A DNA stretch of 64,000 nt from Psychroserpens damuponensis (GCF_000826655.1 NZ_JXJO01000003.1:90519-154518), one strand, 5' to 3'. Positions 44,649 through 54,686 are shown, counted from the stretch's first letter. Numbers and translations: made by a program. The notes: generated by a model from the letters alone, not told the origin.

Positions 44649-45198
44649 TTTGGTTTAGTTTAAAATTTTTAACTTCTTCAATGTGTTCTAAAACAGTTTG
44701 TAATACATCTATTCTGTTTTGAAAGTTGGCAATCATAGCGTATATAACACGTTTATCATTACCGCTTTCACTCAAATCCACTTTAAGTGTTTGATATTCT
44801 TGCTCTAAAATCTTCAGTTCTTTCATAGCATCATTAACCATGTCTTCTGTTTCTGGAGAGCGTAAAGCTTCCAAAGAGGCAACTTCTTGTGCAATAGCAG
44901 TAGTAAAAAAGGATTGCGTTTGAGATAACTCTGGAGATACACTCGCCAAATCCATAAGTTCATTATTTTGTTGCTGTTGCATCACAGTAAAAACTCCAAA
45001 ACAAAGTATTATAGATGCTGCAACTGCTAAAAATGGTTTCCAGTAATTAGATTTTTTAGACGTAAGATCTACAACAGGGTTATTTTGCTGTTTTAACTTT
45101 TCTAAAAACCTATTCTCATGACCTTTATTTGGCATGTCAACATCAAAGTCTCCTTTTAGACTGCCGAATAGTTTTTTAATTGAATCTTTTTCTTTCAT
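44626..45198 (-). CDS. membrane-bound anti-sigma-like factor
   Basis: 190 residues. Cytoplasmic N-terminal part (KLFGSLKGDFDVDMP, NRFLEKLKQQN), one membrane segment (about 50-66, PFLAVAASIILCFGVFT), and a periplasmic helical part (SPELSQTQSFFTTAIAQEVAS ... YQTLKVDLSE) with regular heptads. Position 30 bases after the sigma gene and this layout identify a likely anti-sigma factor, though no zinc-finger HxxxCxxC motif is present. The periplasmic helix could sense envelope stress. Confidence 0.75.
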   Translation of the reverse strand: MKEKDSIKKLFGSLKGDFDVDMPNKGHENRFLEKLKQQNNPVVDLTSKKSNYWKPFLAVAASIILCFGVFTVMQQQQNNELMDLASVSPELSQTQSFFTTAIAQEVASLEALRSPETEDMVNDAMKELKILEQEYQTLKVDLSESGNDKRVIYAMIANFQNRIDVLQTVLEHIEEVKNFKLNQNENNITI

Positions 45199-45228
45199 TT
45201 TATCCTTTTTATAGTCTTCCGACTTATT

Positions 45229-45789
45229 TTAATATTGAACCAATGGTTCTAATTTTTTTCGTAAGCTATCTTTTGCTCTTGAAATCATGGTTCTGCAATT
45301 TGCTGCCGAAATATCCATAATCTCACAAATTTCATCATAATCAAAACCTTCAATTAAATGAAGCGTTAAGCAAGTTTGATAATTATCTTTAAGCTTTTTC
45401 ATGGTCTCCAGAACTTGATTAGCTTTCAGGGATTTTAATTCATAGTCTTCTGGAATACCAGAATCTTCTTCCACCTTATAAAGAACATCATCTAGAGCAA
45501 CATCCTGGTATTTATTATTTTTCTTATAATGATAAATACTATTATTAATCACAATTCGTTTTAGCCATGAACCAAAAGTTTTAATCTCTTTAAGACTATC
45601 CAACTTTGTGAACGCTGTTAAAAATGAATCCTGCATGATGTCCTCAGCCTCAAAACTGTCTTTCACAATTCTAAAGGATGTATTGTACATCGCTTTGTAA
45701 TATCTATTATAAACCTCCATTTGCGCATGTTGGTTTCCAGATTTACATAGGTGCAATAATTGCTCTATATTTTGGTTGGTTAGTGTCAA
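45229..45789 (-). CDS. ECF-type RNA polymerase sigma factor
   Basis: 186 residues. Region 2 (EAEDIMQDSFLTAFTKL, FGSWLKRIVINNSIYHYKK) and region 4 helix-turn-helix (YDEICEIMDISAANCRTMISRAKDSLRKKL). First gene of a four-gene operon with anti-sigma-like, DUF4097-like and GIN proteins, the common sigma/anti-sigma/envelope set of Bacteroidota. A GTAAC-containing box at 45832-45838 (minus strand) may be its own promoter. Confidence 0.92.
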   Translation of the reverse strand: MTLTNQNIEQLLHLCKSGNQHAQMEVYNRYYKAMYNTSFRIVKDSFEAEDIMQDSFLTAFTKLDSLKEIKTFGSWLKRIVINNSIYHYKKNNKYQDVALDDVLYKVEEDSGIPEDYELKSLKANQVLETMKKLKDNYQTCLTLHLIEGFDYDEICEIMDISAANCRTMISRAKDSLRKKLEPLVQY

Positions 45790-46031
45790 AAAACAAATGC
45801 TTTATTATAGAGATGCGAGTAAAGATGCTTTGTTACACTTTTACTAAAAATATTTTTTATCACTTCGGAAATATGAATATTCATACAATGGCATAACTAT
45901 TGAAATTAGATAAAGGTATATAATTGCGAACACTTAGTAAACACTTGATTTATAGAGTTAACCGCAATTATTGTAATTAATATAAATCATGAATTCTGTC
46001 CTTTTAATGACAGAATGACTAAAAAAATAAT

Positions 46032-48485
46032 ATGGCGAAGTCTAAATTTTTAAAGCTTGACAGTTTGTCATTTCAGGATTTTGATGAAAACTCAGAATTA
46101 ATCCCTTTAATGACTCCTGAAGATGAAGAACAAATAAATAACGAAGTTCTACCAGAAACATTACCAATTTTATCATTGAGAAATACAGTCTTGTTTCCAG
46201 GTGTAGTAATTCCTATTACAGCAGGACGCGATAAATCTATAAAACTAATTAATGATGCTAACAAAGGAAGCAAAGTTATTGGTGTTGTATCTCAAAAAGA
46301 TGAAACGGTTGAAGATCCTGGAGCAAATGATATATTTAAAACAGGTACAGTAGCTCGTATTTTAAAAGTACTAAAAATGCCAGATGGTAATACAACAGTT
46401 ATTATTCAAGGTAAAAAGCGTTTTGAAATACAAGAAGTAGTGGCCGAAGATCCCTACATGACAGCCACAATAAAAGATGTACAAGAGGCTAAACCTGCAA
46501 TAGATAATAAAGAGTTTTCGGCTATTATAGATTCTATTAAAGATTTGTCTTTGCAAATTATTAAGGATAGTCCGAACATTCCTTCAGAAGCTTCATTTGC
46601 TATCAAAAACATAGAGAGCAATTCGTTTTTAGTGAACTTTGTATCTTCTAATATGAACCTTTCCGTAAAGGAAAAACAACAATTATTAGAAATCAATGAT
46701 TTAAAAGAGCGTGCATTAGCAACCTTAAAATATATGAATACCGAAGTTCAAAAATTAGAACTAAAAAACGATATTCAATCAAAGGTTCAAAGTGATATGA
46801 ACCAACAACAACGTGAGTATTTCTTGCATCAACAAATGAAAACCATCCAAGAAGAATTGGGTGGTGGTGTTTCATCTGGTGAGGAGATTGAAGAGATGCG
46901 TACACGCGCTAAAAAGAAAAAATGGGACGATAAAGTCGCTGAGCACTTTGATAAGGAATTAGCAAAAATGCGTCGTATGAATCCGCAAGTGGCTGAGTAT
47001 TCAATTCAGCGTAACTATTTAGATTTGTTTTTAGAGTTGCCATGGAATGAGTTTTCAAAAGACAAGTTTGATTTAAAACGCGCTATGAAAATTCTAGATC
47101 GAGATCACTATGGTTTAGATGATGTTAAGAAAAGAATCATAGAATATCTCGCAGTTTTAAAATTGCGAAATGATATGAAATCACCAATTTTATGTTTATA
47201 TGGACCTCCAGGTGTTGGTAAAACGTCTTTAGGAAAATCAATTGCTGAGGCTTTAGGAAGAGAATATGTACGTATGTCACTTGGAGGCTTAAGAGATGAA
47301 GCAGAAATTCGCGGACATCGAAAAACCTACATTGGTGCCATGCCAGGACGAATCATTCAAAGTCTAAAAAAGGCAGGAACATCTAATCCTGTGTTTGTAT
47401 TAGATGAAATTGATAAATTGTCTAATTCTCACCAAGGAGATCCGTCGTCAGCATTGTTAGAGGTTTTAGACCCTGAACAAAATAGTGAGTTTCATGATAA
47501 CTTTTTAGAAATGGGATATGACCTATCTAAAGTTATGTTTATTGCAACTTCTAATAGTTTAAATACCATTCAGCCAGCATTATTAGATCGTATGGAAATC
47601 ATTAATGTAACGGGTTATACGATTGAAGAAAAAGTTGAAATTGGTAAGCAACATTTATTGCCTAAGCAGCTAAAAGAACATGGATTATCAAATAAGCATC
47701 TCAAAGTAGCTAAGCCGCAATTAGAAAAAGTAGTTGAAGGCTATACAAGAGAATCTGGTGTTCGTGGGCTAGAAAAACAAATAGCCAAATTGGTTCGTCA
47801 TGCAGCTAAAAACATAGCCATGGAAGAAGACTATAATCTTAAAGTAACTAATGACGATGTTATTGAAGTTTTAGGTCCACCAAAATTAGAGCGTGATAAG
47901 TATGAAAACAATGATGTTGCTGGTGTTGTTACTGGATTAGCTTGGACTAGAGTAGGAGGCGATATTTTATTTATAGAGTCTATATTATCTAAAGGAAAAG
48001 GGAATCTTACAATTACGGGTAACCTTGGTAAGGTCATGAAAGAATCTGCAACAATTGCTATGGAATATATTAAAGCAAACGCAGAAGAATTTGGTATAGA
48101 CCCAGAAGTTATTTCAAAATACAATGTGCATATTCACGTGCCAGAAGGTGCTACTCCAAAAGATGGACCAAGTGCTGGTGTGACAATGCTAACGTCGTTA
48201 GTATCTTTATTTACACAACGTAAAGTTAAAAAGAGTCTAGCAATGACGGGTGAGATTACGTTAAGAGGTAAAGTGTTGCCAGTTGGAGGAATAAAAGAAA
48301 AGATCTTAGCGGCTAAGCGTGCACGAATTAAAGAAATTTTACTTTGTGAAGATAATAAGCGTGATATTGATGAAATTAAGCCAGAATACTTAAAAGGTTT
48401 AACATTTCATTACGTAAAAGACATGAGTGATGTTTTAAAACTTGCATTAACAAATCAAAAAGTAAAAAATGCTAAAACATTATAG
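46032..48485 (+). CDS. lon: ATP-dependent protease La (Lon)
   Basis: 817 residues. N-terminal substrate domain ([19 protein letters not shown]), AAA+ module with Walker [12 protein letters not shown] and Walker [10 protein letters not shown], and the serine protease domain with catalytic Ser in [10 protein letters not shown] and Lys in [13 protein letters not shown]. Degrades damaged and regulatory proteins in the cytosol. Divergent from the sigma operon. Usual length for Lon. Confidence 0.97.
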   Translation: MAKSKFLKLDSLSFQDFDENSELIPLMTPEDEEQINNEVLPETLPILSLRNTVLFPGVVIPITAGRDKSIKLINDANKGSKVIGVVSQKDETVEDPGANDIFKTGTVARILKVLKMPDGNTTVIIQGKKRFEIQEVVAEDPYMTATIKDVQEAKPAIDNKEFSAIIDSIKDLSLQIIKDSPNIPSEASFAIKNIESNSFLVNFVSSNMNLSVKEKQQLLEINDLKERALATLKYMNTEVQKLELKNDIQSKVQSDMNQQQREYFLHQQMKTIQEELGGGVSSGEEIEEMRTRAKKKKWDDKVAEHFDKELAKMRRMNPQVAEYSIQRNYLDLFLELPWNEFSKDKFDLKRAMKILDRDHYGLDDVKKRIIEYLAVLKLRNDMKSPILCLYGPPGVGKTSLGKSIAEALGREYVRMSLGGLRDEAEIRGHRKTYIGAMPGRIIQSLKKAGTSNPVFVLDEIDKLSNSHQGDPSSALLEVLDPEQNSEFHDNFLEMGYDLSKVMFIATSNSLNTIQPALLDRMEIINVTGYTIEEKVEIGKQHLLPKQLKEHGLSNKHLKVAKPQLEKVVEGYTRESGVRGLEKQIAKLVRHAAKNIAMEEDYNLKVTNDDVIEVLGPPKLERDKYENNDVAGVVTGLAWTRVGGDILFIESILSKGKGNLTITGNLGKVMKESATIAMEYIKANAEEFGIDPEVISKYNVHIHVPEGATPKDGPSAGVTMLTSLVSLFTQRKVKKSLAMTGEITLRGKVLPVGGIKEKILAAKRARIKEILLCEDNKRDIDEIKPEYLKGLTFHYVKDMSDVLKLALTNQKVKNAKTL

Positions 48486-48665
48486 TCGCTAACCTTATTA
48501 ATACGTTGGTATTTAATAGTAAACACTTTTTTATGTATCAAAATAAAATCTTGGTGTTGGCCTAAGCTATTACATATTTATATCTAGCTGTTTTTGAATT
48601 TATTTTGTTAAATTTCAAACATTAAACAGTGTATTCAAACGTATTAACTAAGTAATAAGTGCTAT

Positions 48666-49466
48666 ATGCAAGCAAATTATAAATTTATTATTACTATTAT
48701 TTTGACGGCAGCTTCAACGTTTGGAGCTGTTGCTCAAAATAAAACCCATAAAGATGTGGTTTTAGATGGCAAGCCAGCTAAATTAAATGTAATAACAGGA
48801 GTTGTTAACTTGGTAGAACTTAAAACAATTCAAGGTGAGCAAGTTGAAGTATTATCAATGCCTAATTCAGTTATTAATACTAATTTAATAACGAGGTCAT
48901 CTACGGCTAATAAAATTGATTCTACAAAAGCAACTCATACAAATAGACCAGATACTTTAGCCAATTATTATAAAGCTAAACATACAATAGTGTCTACAGA
49001 TGAATTGGAAACATCAAAAAATGTAGTCATAACTCCTAATTCTACTGCAACTTTAGAATCAGATAAATGGCCTGAAAGTAAACGACTCGAAGTCAAAGAA
49101 ACAGCAACGTCTAGGGTTTATGAGGTTGAAAACTCGACAAACTATAACGGTAATACCTCAGATTTTCATGAAGTACTAAAAGGAGAAACATTATACGCTA
49201 TATCAAAACGTTATCATACAACTTTAGGCGATCTTAAAAAAGCAAATAACTTACAAACAACCTTAATTAAGACAGGTCAAATATTACGAATCAAGAATTT
49301 TGATTCAAATTATAATGTACAGACTTCAAATAATTGGGTGGTATCTAAAGGTGATACTTTATATAATATTGCTAAAAGAAACCATACAACTGTAGCTGCT
49401 ATAAAATCTTTAAATAATTTAAAAAGTAATCTCATAATAGTGGGGCAAACACTTCAATTAAAGTAG
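48666..49466 (+). CDS. exported protein with two LysM repeats
   Basis: 266 residues. Signal MQANYKFIITIILTAASTFGAVAQ, a low-complexity Thr/Ser/Asn-rich middle, and two C-terminal LysM units: HEVLKGETLYAISKRYHTTLGDLKKANN (about 168-210) and WVVSKGDTLYNIAKRNHTTVAAIKSLNN (about 222-264). LysM binds peptidoglycan, so it probably sits in the periplasm at the cell wall. No enzymatic domain. Not obviously in an operon. Confidence 0.85.
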   Translation: MQANYKFIITIILTAASTFGAVAQNKTHKDVVLDGKPAKLNVITGVVNLVELKTIQGEQVEVLSMPNSVINTNLITRSSTANKIDSTKATHTNRPDTLANYYKAKHTIVSTDELETSKNVVITPNSTATLESDKWPESKRLEVKETATSRVYEVENSTNYNGNTSDFHEVLKGETLYAISKRYHTTLGDLKKANNLQTTLIKTGQILRIKNFDSNYNVQTSNNWVVSKGDTLYNIAKRNHTTVAAIKSLNNLKSNLIIVGQTLQLK

Positions 49467-49574
49467 AATTTTTTCTTTTCAAAAAATAAATCAGATATAC
49501 ATTCGTTTTAAACCTGAGTTCAACAAAATATTTGTTTTAGTTTGAATTAATTTTTATTTACTTTGCACACTTAT

Positions 49575-50594
49575 ATGCTAAAGAAAATTACCACGTTTAT
49601 TTGCCTGTTTATAACGGCTTTTACTTTTGCGCAAGTAGGTGGTGAGTCCACATACCAATTTTTGAACCTTATATCATCGCCACGTCAAGCAGCACTTGGA
49701 GGTAAAACGATTACCAATTATGATTATGATGTTACAAGTGGCTTATTTAATCCTGCGTCAATAAATGCTGAAATGGATAACCAATTGGCCCTCAACTATT
49801 CTAGTTATTTGGGCGGAATTAGTTATGGTACAGCTGCATACGCTTACACTTGGGATAGACATGTGCAAACGCTGCATATTGGGATGACTTATATTAACTA
49901 CGGAAGTTTTGATGGTTACGATCTCAATGGCGTATCTACAGGAACATTTACAGGAAATGAAGCAGCACTATCTGCTGGTTATGCATATCAAATACCGTTT
50001 AGTGATTTTTATTTAGGTGCCAATTTGAAATTAATCACATCAAAATTAGAACAGTATAATTCTATTGGTATTGCTACAGATCTTGGAGCCATGTATATTA
50101 ATGAACGTTTAGATTTTCACGCTGCATTAGTTGTAAGAAATTTAGGTACTCAAATAGTGACTTATGCAGGTTTACAAGAAAAACTACCTTTAGAAGTGTC
50201 ATTAGGATTATCACAAACCTTAGAAAATATGCCTTTACGATGGCATTTAACTTTTGAAAATTTGCAAGCTTGGCCACTTGGGTTTTCTAATCCAGCACGA
50301 GCTACAACAGATTTAGATGGTAATCAAACTCAAGAGGAAGTTGGATTTTTAAATGAAGTTTTAAGACATACAATAATAGGAGCAGAGTTGTTTCCAGATA
50401 AAGGTTTTAATATTAGATTAGGATATAATTTTAGAAGAGCAGAAGAATTACGTATTGAAGAACAACGCAATTTCTCTGGTTTATCCTTTGGTGTAGGAAT
50501 TAAACTTAATAAAATGAGATTTAATTTCACTCATGCACGATATACAGGAGCGAGTAATGCTAATTTCTTCGGAATTCAAATAGATTTGAGATAA
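49575..50594 (+). CDS. porQ: type IX secretion system protein PorQ
   Basis: 339 residues from ATG 49575; an in-frame TTG at 49563 lies over a -7-like TTACTTTG and is rejected. Signal MLKKITTFICLFITAFTFAQ. Barrel features GGESTYQFLNLISSPRQAALGG, LFNPASINAEMDNQLALNYSSY, and C-terminal ASNANFFGIQIDLR. PorQ is an outer-membrane component of the type IX secretion machine that anchors the A-LPS-attachment sortase PorZ/PorU complex in studied species. It overlaps cmk by one base, the usual Bacteroidota arrangement. Confidence 0.9.
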   Translation: MLKKITTFICLFITAFTFAQVGGESTYQFLNLISSPRQAALGGKTITNYDYDVTSGLFNPASINAEMDNQLALNYSSYLGGISYGTAAYAYTWDRHVQTLHIGMTYINYGSFDGYDLNGVSTGTFTGNEAALSAGYAYQIPFSDFYLGANLKLITSKLEQYNSIGIATDLGAMYINERLDFHAALVVRNLGTQIVTYAGLQEKLPLEVSLGLSQTLENMPLRWHLTFENLQAWPLGFSNPARATTDLDGNQTQEEVGFLNEVLRHTIIGAELFPDKGFNIRLGYNFRRAEELRIEEQRNFSGLSFGVGIKLNKMRFNFTHARYTGASNANFFGIQIDLR

Positions 50595-51292
50595 TGCAAA
50601 ATATTACAATTGCCATAGACGGTTTTTCATCTACAGGAAAAAGTACAGTTGCTAAGCAATTAGCTAAAGCCTTAGGTTATGTATATGTAGACTCTGGAGC
50701 AATGTATCGTGCTGTCACGTTGTATGCTATGCAAAATGGTTTTATTGATACAGAATGTTTTGATGAAGAACGCCTCATTTCTCATCTAGATCAAATTAAA
50801 ATTAGTTTTAAATTTAATGCAGAAAAAGGCTTTGCTGAAGTCTATCTTAATGGTGAAAATGTTGAGAAAGAAATTAGGTCTTTAGAGGTTTCTAGTTTTG
50901 TGAGCCCTATTGCTACCGTTTCAGAAGTTAGAGAGCAGTTAGTAAAACAGCAACAAAATTTTGGAAAAGATAAAGGTGTTGTCATGGATGGTCGTGATAT
51001 TGGAACCGTGGTTTTTCCAGATGCAGAGTTGAAATTGTTTATGACGGCTTCTGCAGAAAAACGAGCACAACGTCGTTATGACGAATTGTTAGAGCGTGGA
51101 GATGATGTAAGTTATGAAGATGTTTTAAAGAATGTTCAAACAAGAGACCATATAGATTCTACAAGAGAAGATTCTCCTTTAACTATGGCAAATGATGCCA
51201 TAAAGGTTGATAATTCTAGTATGAATTTAGAAGAACAATTTGAGTTTGTTTTTAAACTTTCCGAAGAAAAAATTAAAGAAATAAATGCATAA
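50594..51292 (+). CDS. cmk: cytidylate kinase
   Basis: 232 residues. Phosphorylates CMP/dCMP. P-loop GFSSTGKST, GYVYVDSGAMYRAV, RDIGTVVFPDA, and RRYDELLERG. The TAATG arrangement gives a one-base overlap with porQ, so translation is coupled. Length is normal. A 12-mer copy lies in its last codons (51258-51269). Ended by a hairpin at 51296. Confidence 0.96.
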   Translation: MQNITIAIDGFSSTGKSTVAKQLAKALGYVYVDSGAMYRAVTLYAMQNGFIDTECFDEERLISHLDQIKISFKFNAEKGFAEVYLNGENVEKEIRSLEVSSFVSPIATVSEVREQLVKQQQNFGKDKGVVMDGRDIGTVVFPDAELKLFMTASAEKRAQRRYDELLERGDDVSYEDVLKNVQTRDHIDSTREDSPLTMANDAIKVDNSSMNLEEQFEFVFKLSEEKIKEINA

Positions 51293-51295
51293 AAA

Positions 51296-51322
51296 AACCG
51301 TTCAGTGTTAGGTTGAACGGTT
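51296..51322. terminator. terminator hairpin between cmk and the Kbp-like gene
   Basis: AACCGTTCA / TGAACGGTT stem with nine-base loop and flanking A and T tracts, between convergent genes. Confidence 0.7.
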
Positions 51323-51349
51323 GTTTTTAATTTCTAAGTTATTTTAGAA

Positions 51350-51727
51350 CTATGCGTTTGGGATAATTAATTCTTGATCTGGATGAATTACATCTGGATT
51401 CTTTAATATATCAGTATTAGCTGCAAATATTTTTTGATATTTTGAAGCGTCTCCATAATAATGTTTAGCTATTTTACCTAAAGTCTCACCGCTTTTCACA
51501 GTATGTCTTGTATAAATTGAAGTGTCTGCTACTTTAATATCTGCCATAATATCTTGAGGACTATCGCCTCCTATTTTTTTAATAGCATCCCATAATAAAT
51601 CTTTTTCGTATTGTGTTTTTGCAGTTCCCCACATTTTTAATTTACCGTCTTCGATTTTTACATCACCATCTTGTATGTCTAATGTTTGACCTAAATCTAA
51701 TACCTCTTGATATTTTGCTTTTACCAT
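51350..51727 (-). CDS. Kbp-like BON plus LysM cytoplasmic protein
   Basis: 125 residues, no signal peptide. N-terminal BON-like domain (VKIEDGKLKMWGTAKTQYEKDLLWDAIKK) and C-terminal LysM (HTVKSGETLGKIAKHYYGDASKYQKIFAAN ... PDQELIIP), the arrangement of E. coli Kbp/YgaU, a cytoplasmic potassium-binding protein in family knowledge. The lack of a signal agrees with a cytosolic role rather than wall binding. Stand-alone gene convergent with cmk. Confidence 0.88.
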   Translation of the reverse strand: MVKAKYQEVLDLGQTLDIQDGDVKIEDGKLKMWGTAKTQYEKDLLWDAIKKIGGDSPQDIMADIKVADTSIYTRHTVKSGETLGKIAKHYYGDASKYQKIFAANTDILKNPDVIHPDQELIIPNA

Positions 51728-51869
51728 AATAATGTTTGTTTTTTTTATTTAAGTGTTATAACTATTGTAAATATACCAAATTATGTGCCAAGAATTAAAA
51801 CGTCAAACAATGATTTTTTAACATTTTTATATTCTGAAATTCAATAGATTAGACAATTGGTTAATTATT

Positions 51870-51900
51870 TTGTTTTTATAATAAATAATGATTATTTTTG
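51870..51900 (+). promoter_or_regulatory. promoter of rpsA
   Basis: TTG at 51870-51872, 20 bases, then TATTTTTG at 51893-51900 (perfect TAnnTTTG). Predicted start near 51907, leaving a leader of about 110 bases before the ATG at 52020. Confidence 0.7.
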
Positions 51901-52019
51901 CACTCCTTTTTGGCGAACTATAGAAAGACAAAAGGAATAAACAAAAACAACAATAACGCTTCTGTGTGTTATCGCTTAAATCTTTCAAAACATACAGAAT
52001 ACAAATTTTAATTCAGCAC

Positions 52020-53870
52020 ATGTCTGAAAAAGAAACAACAAAAGCCGAAGTAGAATCTACTGAAGCAGCAGTAACAGCAACAGAAACTACAACTGTTGAA
52101 ACTCCAAAAGAGGAGAAAGTAAATCCAGAACAATTTTTAGCAGATTTCAATTGGCACAATTACGAAGAAGGAATTGATCCTGTTGATGAAAAGCAGTTAG
52201 AAGAGTTCGAAAAATTAGTATCAGAAAATTTCGTTGACACTTTAGATGACGAAGTAGTAGAAGGTACAGTTATTCATATCTCTGATCGTGATGCGATTAT
52301 TGATATTAACGCAAAGTCTGAAGGTGTAATTTCTCTTAACGAGTTTCGTTACAATCCAGATTTAAAAGTTGGAGATAAAGTAGAAGTATTAATTGATGTT
52401 CGTGAAGATGCAACTGGACAATTAGTATTATCTCACAGAAAAGCTCGTGTTATCAAAGCATGGGATCGTGTAAACAATGCACATGACACTGGAGAAATCG
52501 TAAATGGTTTTGTAAAATGCAGAACTAAAGGTGGTATGATCGTTGACGTATTTGGTATTGAAGCTTTCTTACCAGGTTCTCAAATTGATGTTAAGCCTAT
52601 TAGAGATTACGATCAGTATGTAAATAAAACAATGGAATTTAAAGTTGTGAAAATCAACCACGAATTCAAAAACATTGTTGTATCTCATAAAGCACTTATT
52701 GAAGCTGATATTGAGGAACAGAAAAAAGAAATCATTAGCCAATTAGAAAAAGGTCAAGTATTAGAAGGTATCGTTAAAAACATTACGTCTTACGGTGTGT
52801 TTATTGATCTTGGTGGTGTTGATGGATTAGTTCATATCACAGATTTATCTTGGTCTAGAATTAATCATCCTAATGAAATCGTAGAATTAGACCAAAAATT
52901 AAACGTGGTAATCTTAGACTTTGATGAAGATAAGTCTAGAATCCAATTAGGTCTTAAGCAATTAAGCAAGCATCCTTGGGAAGCTTTAGGTGAAGATGTA
53001 AAAATTGGAGATAAAGTAAAAGGTAAGGTTGTTGTTATTGCAGATTACGGTGCATTCGTAGAAGTAGAAGAAGGTGTAGAAGGATTAGTTCACGTAAGTG
53101 AAATGTCTTGGTCAACACATTTACGTTCTGCTAACGATTTTGTAAAAGTTGGTGATGAAATAGATGCAGTTATCTTAACATTAGATAGAGAAGATCGTAA
53201 AATGTCTCTTGGTATTAAGCAATTAACGCCAGATCCATGGACAGATATTACATCTAAATATCCTGTAGGTTCTAAGCATTCAGGTATTGTACGTAACTTT
53301 ACAAACTTTGGAGTATTTGTAGAATTAGAAGAAGGAATTGATGGGTTAATTTATATCTCAGATTTATCTTGGACTAAGAAAATCAAGCACCCAAGTGAAT
53401 TTACTAACGTAGGTGATACTTTAGAAGTTGTAGTTCTTGAACTAGATGTTGATGGACGTAAATTATCTTTAGGTCATAAACAAACAACAGATAACCCATG
53501 GGATAAGTATGAAACTGAATTCGTTTTAGGATCAGTACATACTGCTGAAATTGGAGAAATCGTTGATAAAGGAGCAACTATTGACTTTAACGAAGACATC
53601 GTGGCATTTGTACCACAACGTCATTTAGAAAAAGAAGATGGTAGCAAGCTTAAGAAAGGTGAATCTGCAGAGTTTAAAATTATTGAATTCAATAAAGAAT
53701 TTAAACGTGTAGTCGCTTCTCATACAGCAATCTTTAGAGAAGAAGAAATAGCAAATGTAAAAGCAGCAGTGAAGAAGCAAGAAGCTCAAGCAGCAGAAGC
53801 AAAACCAACTTTAGGTGACGCTAACGACGCTTTACAAGCGCTAAAAGATAAAATGGACGGGAAAAAATAA
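52020..53870 (+). CDS. rpsA: 30S ribosomal protein S1
   Basis: 616 residues from ATG 52020; a GTG at 51966 in the same frame is inside the leader and gives a non-conserved extension. Acidic N-terminal tail (SEKETTKAEVESTEAAV) followed by six S1/OB-fold repeats (e.g. VEGTVIHISDRDAIIDI, LEGIVKNITSYGVFIDLGG, KGKVVVIADYGAFVEVEEG, HSGIVRNFTNFGVFVELEEG). Binds mRNA on the small ribosomal subunit. Codons are C-ending at many Lys/Asn/Ile positions, as expected for a highly expressed gene. Ended by a terminator at 53898. Confidence 0.97.
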   Translation: MSEKETTKAEVESTEAAVTATETTTVETPKEEKVNPEQFLADFNWHNYEEGIDPVDEKQLEEFEKLVSENFVDTLDDEVVEGTVIHISDRDAIIDINAKSEGVISLNEFRYNPDLKVGDKVEVLIDVREDATGQLVLSHRKARVIKAWDRVNNAHDTGEIVNGFVKCRTKGGMIVDVFGIEAFLPGSQIDVKPIRDYDQYVNKTMEFKVVKINHEFKNIVVSHKALIEADIEEQKKEIISQLEKGQVLEGIVKNITSYGVFIDLGGVDGLVHITDLSWSRINHPNEIVELDQKLNVVILDFDEDKSRIQLGLKQLSKHPWEALGEDVKIGDKVKGKVVVIADYGAFVEVEEGVEGLVHVSEMSWSTHLRSANDFVKVGDEIDAVILTLDREDRKMSLGIKQLTPDPWTDITSKYPVGSKHSGIVRNFTNFGVFVELEEGIDGLIYISDLSWTKKIKHPSEFTNVGDTLEVVVLELDVDGRKLSLGHKQTTDNPWDKYETEFVLGSVHTAEIGEIVDKGATIDFNEDIVAFVPQRHLEKEDGSKLKKGESAEFKIIEFNKEFKRVVASHTAIFREEEIANVKAAVKKQEAQAAEAKPTLGDANDALQALKDKMDGKK

Positions 53871-53897
53871 AACCTGAATATTTTTAATATCAAAAAG

Positions 53898-53919
53898 AGC
53901 CTATCATTTATGATAGGCT
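53898..53919 (+). terminator. terminator of rpsA
   Basis: AGCCTATCA / TGATAGGCT stem, loop TTTA, T tract. Confidence 0.85.
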
Positions 53920-54027
53920 TTTTTTATGCCATAGATCTCTATAATTACATTTATTATAAGGTAGGCAATCTAAAACCAAACTCATAAAACATGCTGTTTT
54001 GCATTATGCCTTTACACGATAAAAATA

Positions 54028-54057
54028 TTGCAATACAAAAATTTTACCTTAACTTTG
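54028..54057 (+). promoter_or_regulatory. promoter of pyrR-pyrB
   Basis: TTG at 54028-54030, 19 bases, then TAACTTTG at 54050-54057. Predicted start near 54064, only about 19 bases before the pyrR ATG, with a short CCAAA-TACG-TTTGG stem-loop (54062-54075) at the leader. This leader is too short for a classical PyrR attenuator. Confidence 0.7.
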
Positions 54058-54082
54058 TTTACCAAATACGTTTGGAAACCAC

Positions 54083-54622
54083 ATGAGTCAAAAAGTGTTA
54101 CTTAATGCTAAAACTATAAACATCATTCTTCATAGATTGGCATGTCAACTCATTGAAAATCATAATGATTTCACTAATACTGTCCTTATAGGTTTACAGC
54201 CTAGAGGAAAATTTCTTGCAAATCGTTTAGCCGAAATGTTAAGAACCCACTATAAAATCAAAAACATACAATTAGGTCATTTAGACATTACTTTTTATAG
54301 AGATGATTTTAGAAGAGGAGAAAAAATATTAGAAGCTAATACAACAGATATTGATTTTATTGTAGAAAATAAAAACATTGTTTTTATTGATGATGTATTG
54401 TATACAGGTCGTAGTATTAGAGCTGCTTTAACAGCTATTCAATCATTTGGAAGACCTAATGAAATAGAATTACTCACTTTAATAGACCGACGTTTTAGTA
54501 GACATCTACCAATACAACCTAATTATAGAGGACGTCAAGTAGATGCTATAAATGAAGAAAAAGTAAAGGTAAACTGGATGGAGAACGAAGGCGAAGATGC
54601 AGTTTATTTAGTAAATAGTTAA
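54083..54622 (+). CDS. pyrR: PyrR bifunctional regulator / uracil phosphoribosyltransferase
   Basis: 179 residues. Phosphoribosyltransferase fold with PRPP motif FIDDVLYTGRSIRAAL; GLQPRGKFLANRLAE and RRFSRHLPIQPNYRG also fit PyrR. Converts uracil plus PRPP to UMP and in Gram-positive bacteria binds pyr mRNA. Followed by pyrB 64 bases later, consistent with pyrimidine control, but no PyrR-binding leader is visible. Confidence 0.95.
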   Translation: MSQKVLLNAKTINIILHRLACQLIENHNDFTNTVLIGLQPRGKFLANRLAEMLRTHYKIKNIQLGHLDITFYRDDFRRGEKILEANTTDIDFIVENKNIVFIDDVLYTGRSIRAALTAIQSFGRPNEIELLTLIDRRFSRHLPIQPNYRGRQVDAINEEKVKVNWMENEGEDAVYLVNS

Positions 54623-54686
54623 TATTGAATAATTAAAATTGTAGAGCCAACAAAAGTTGGATTATTGCAATCTGAATACGAAAAAA

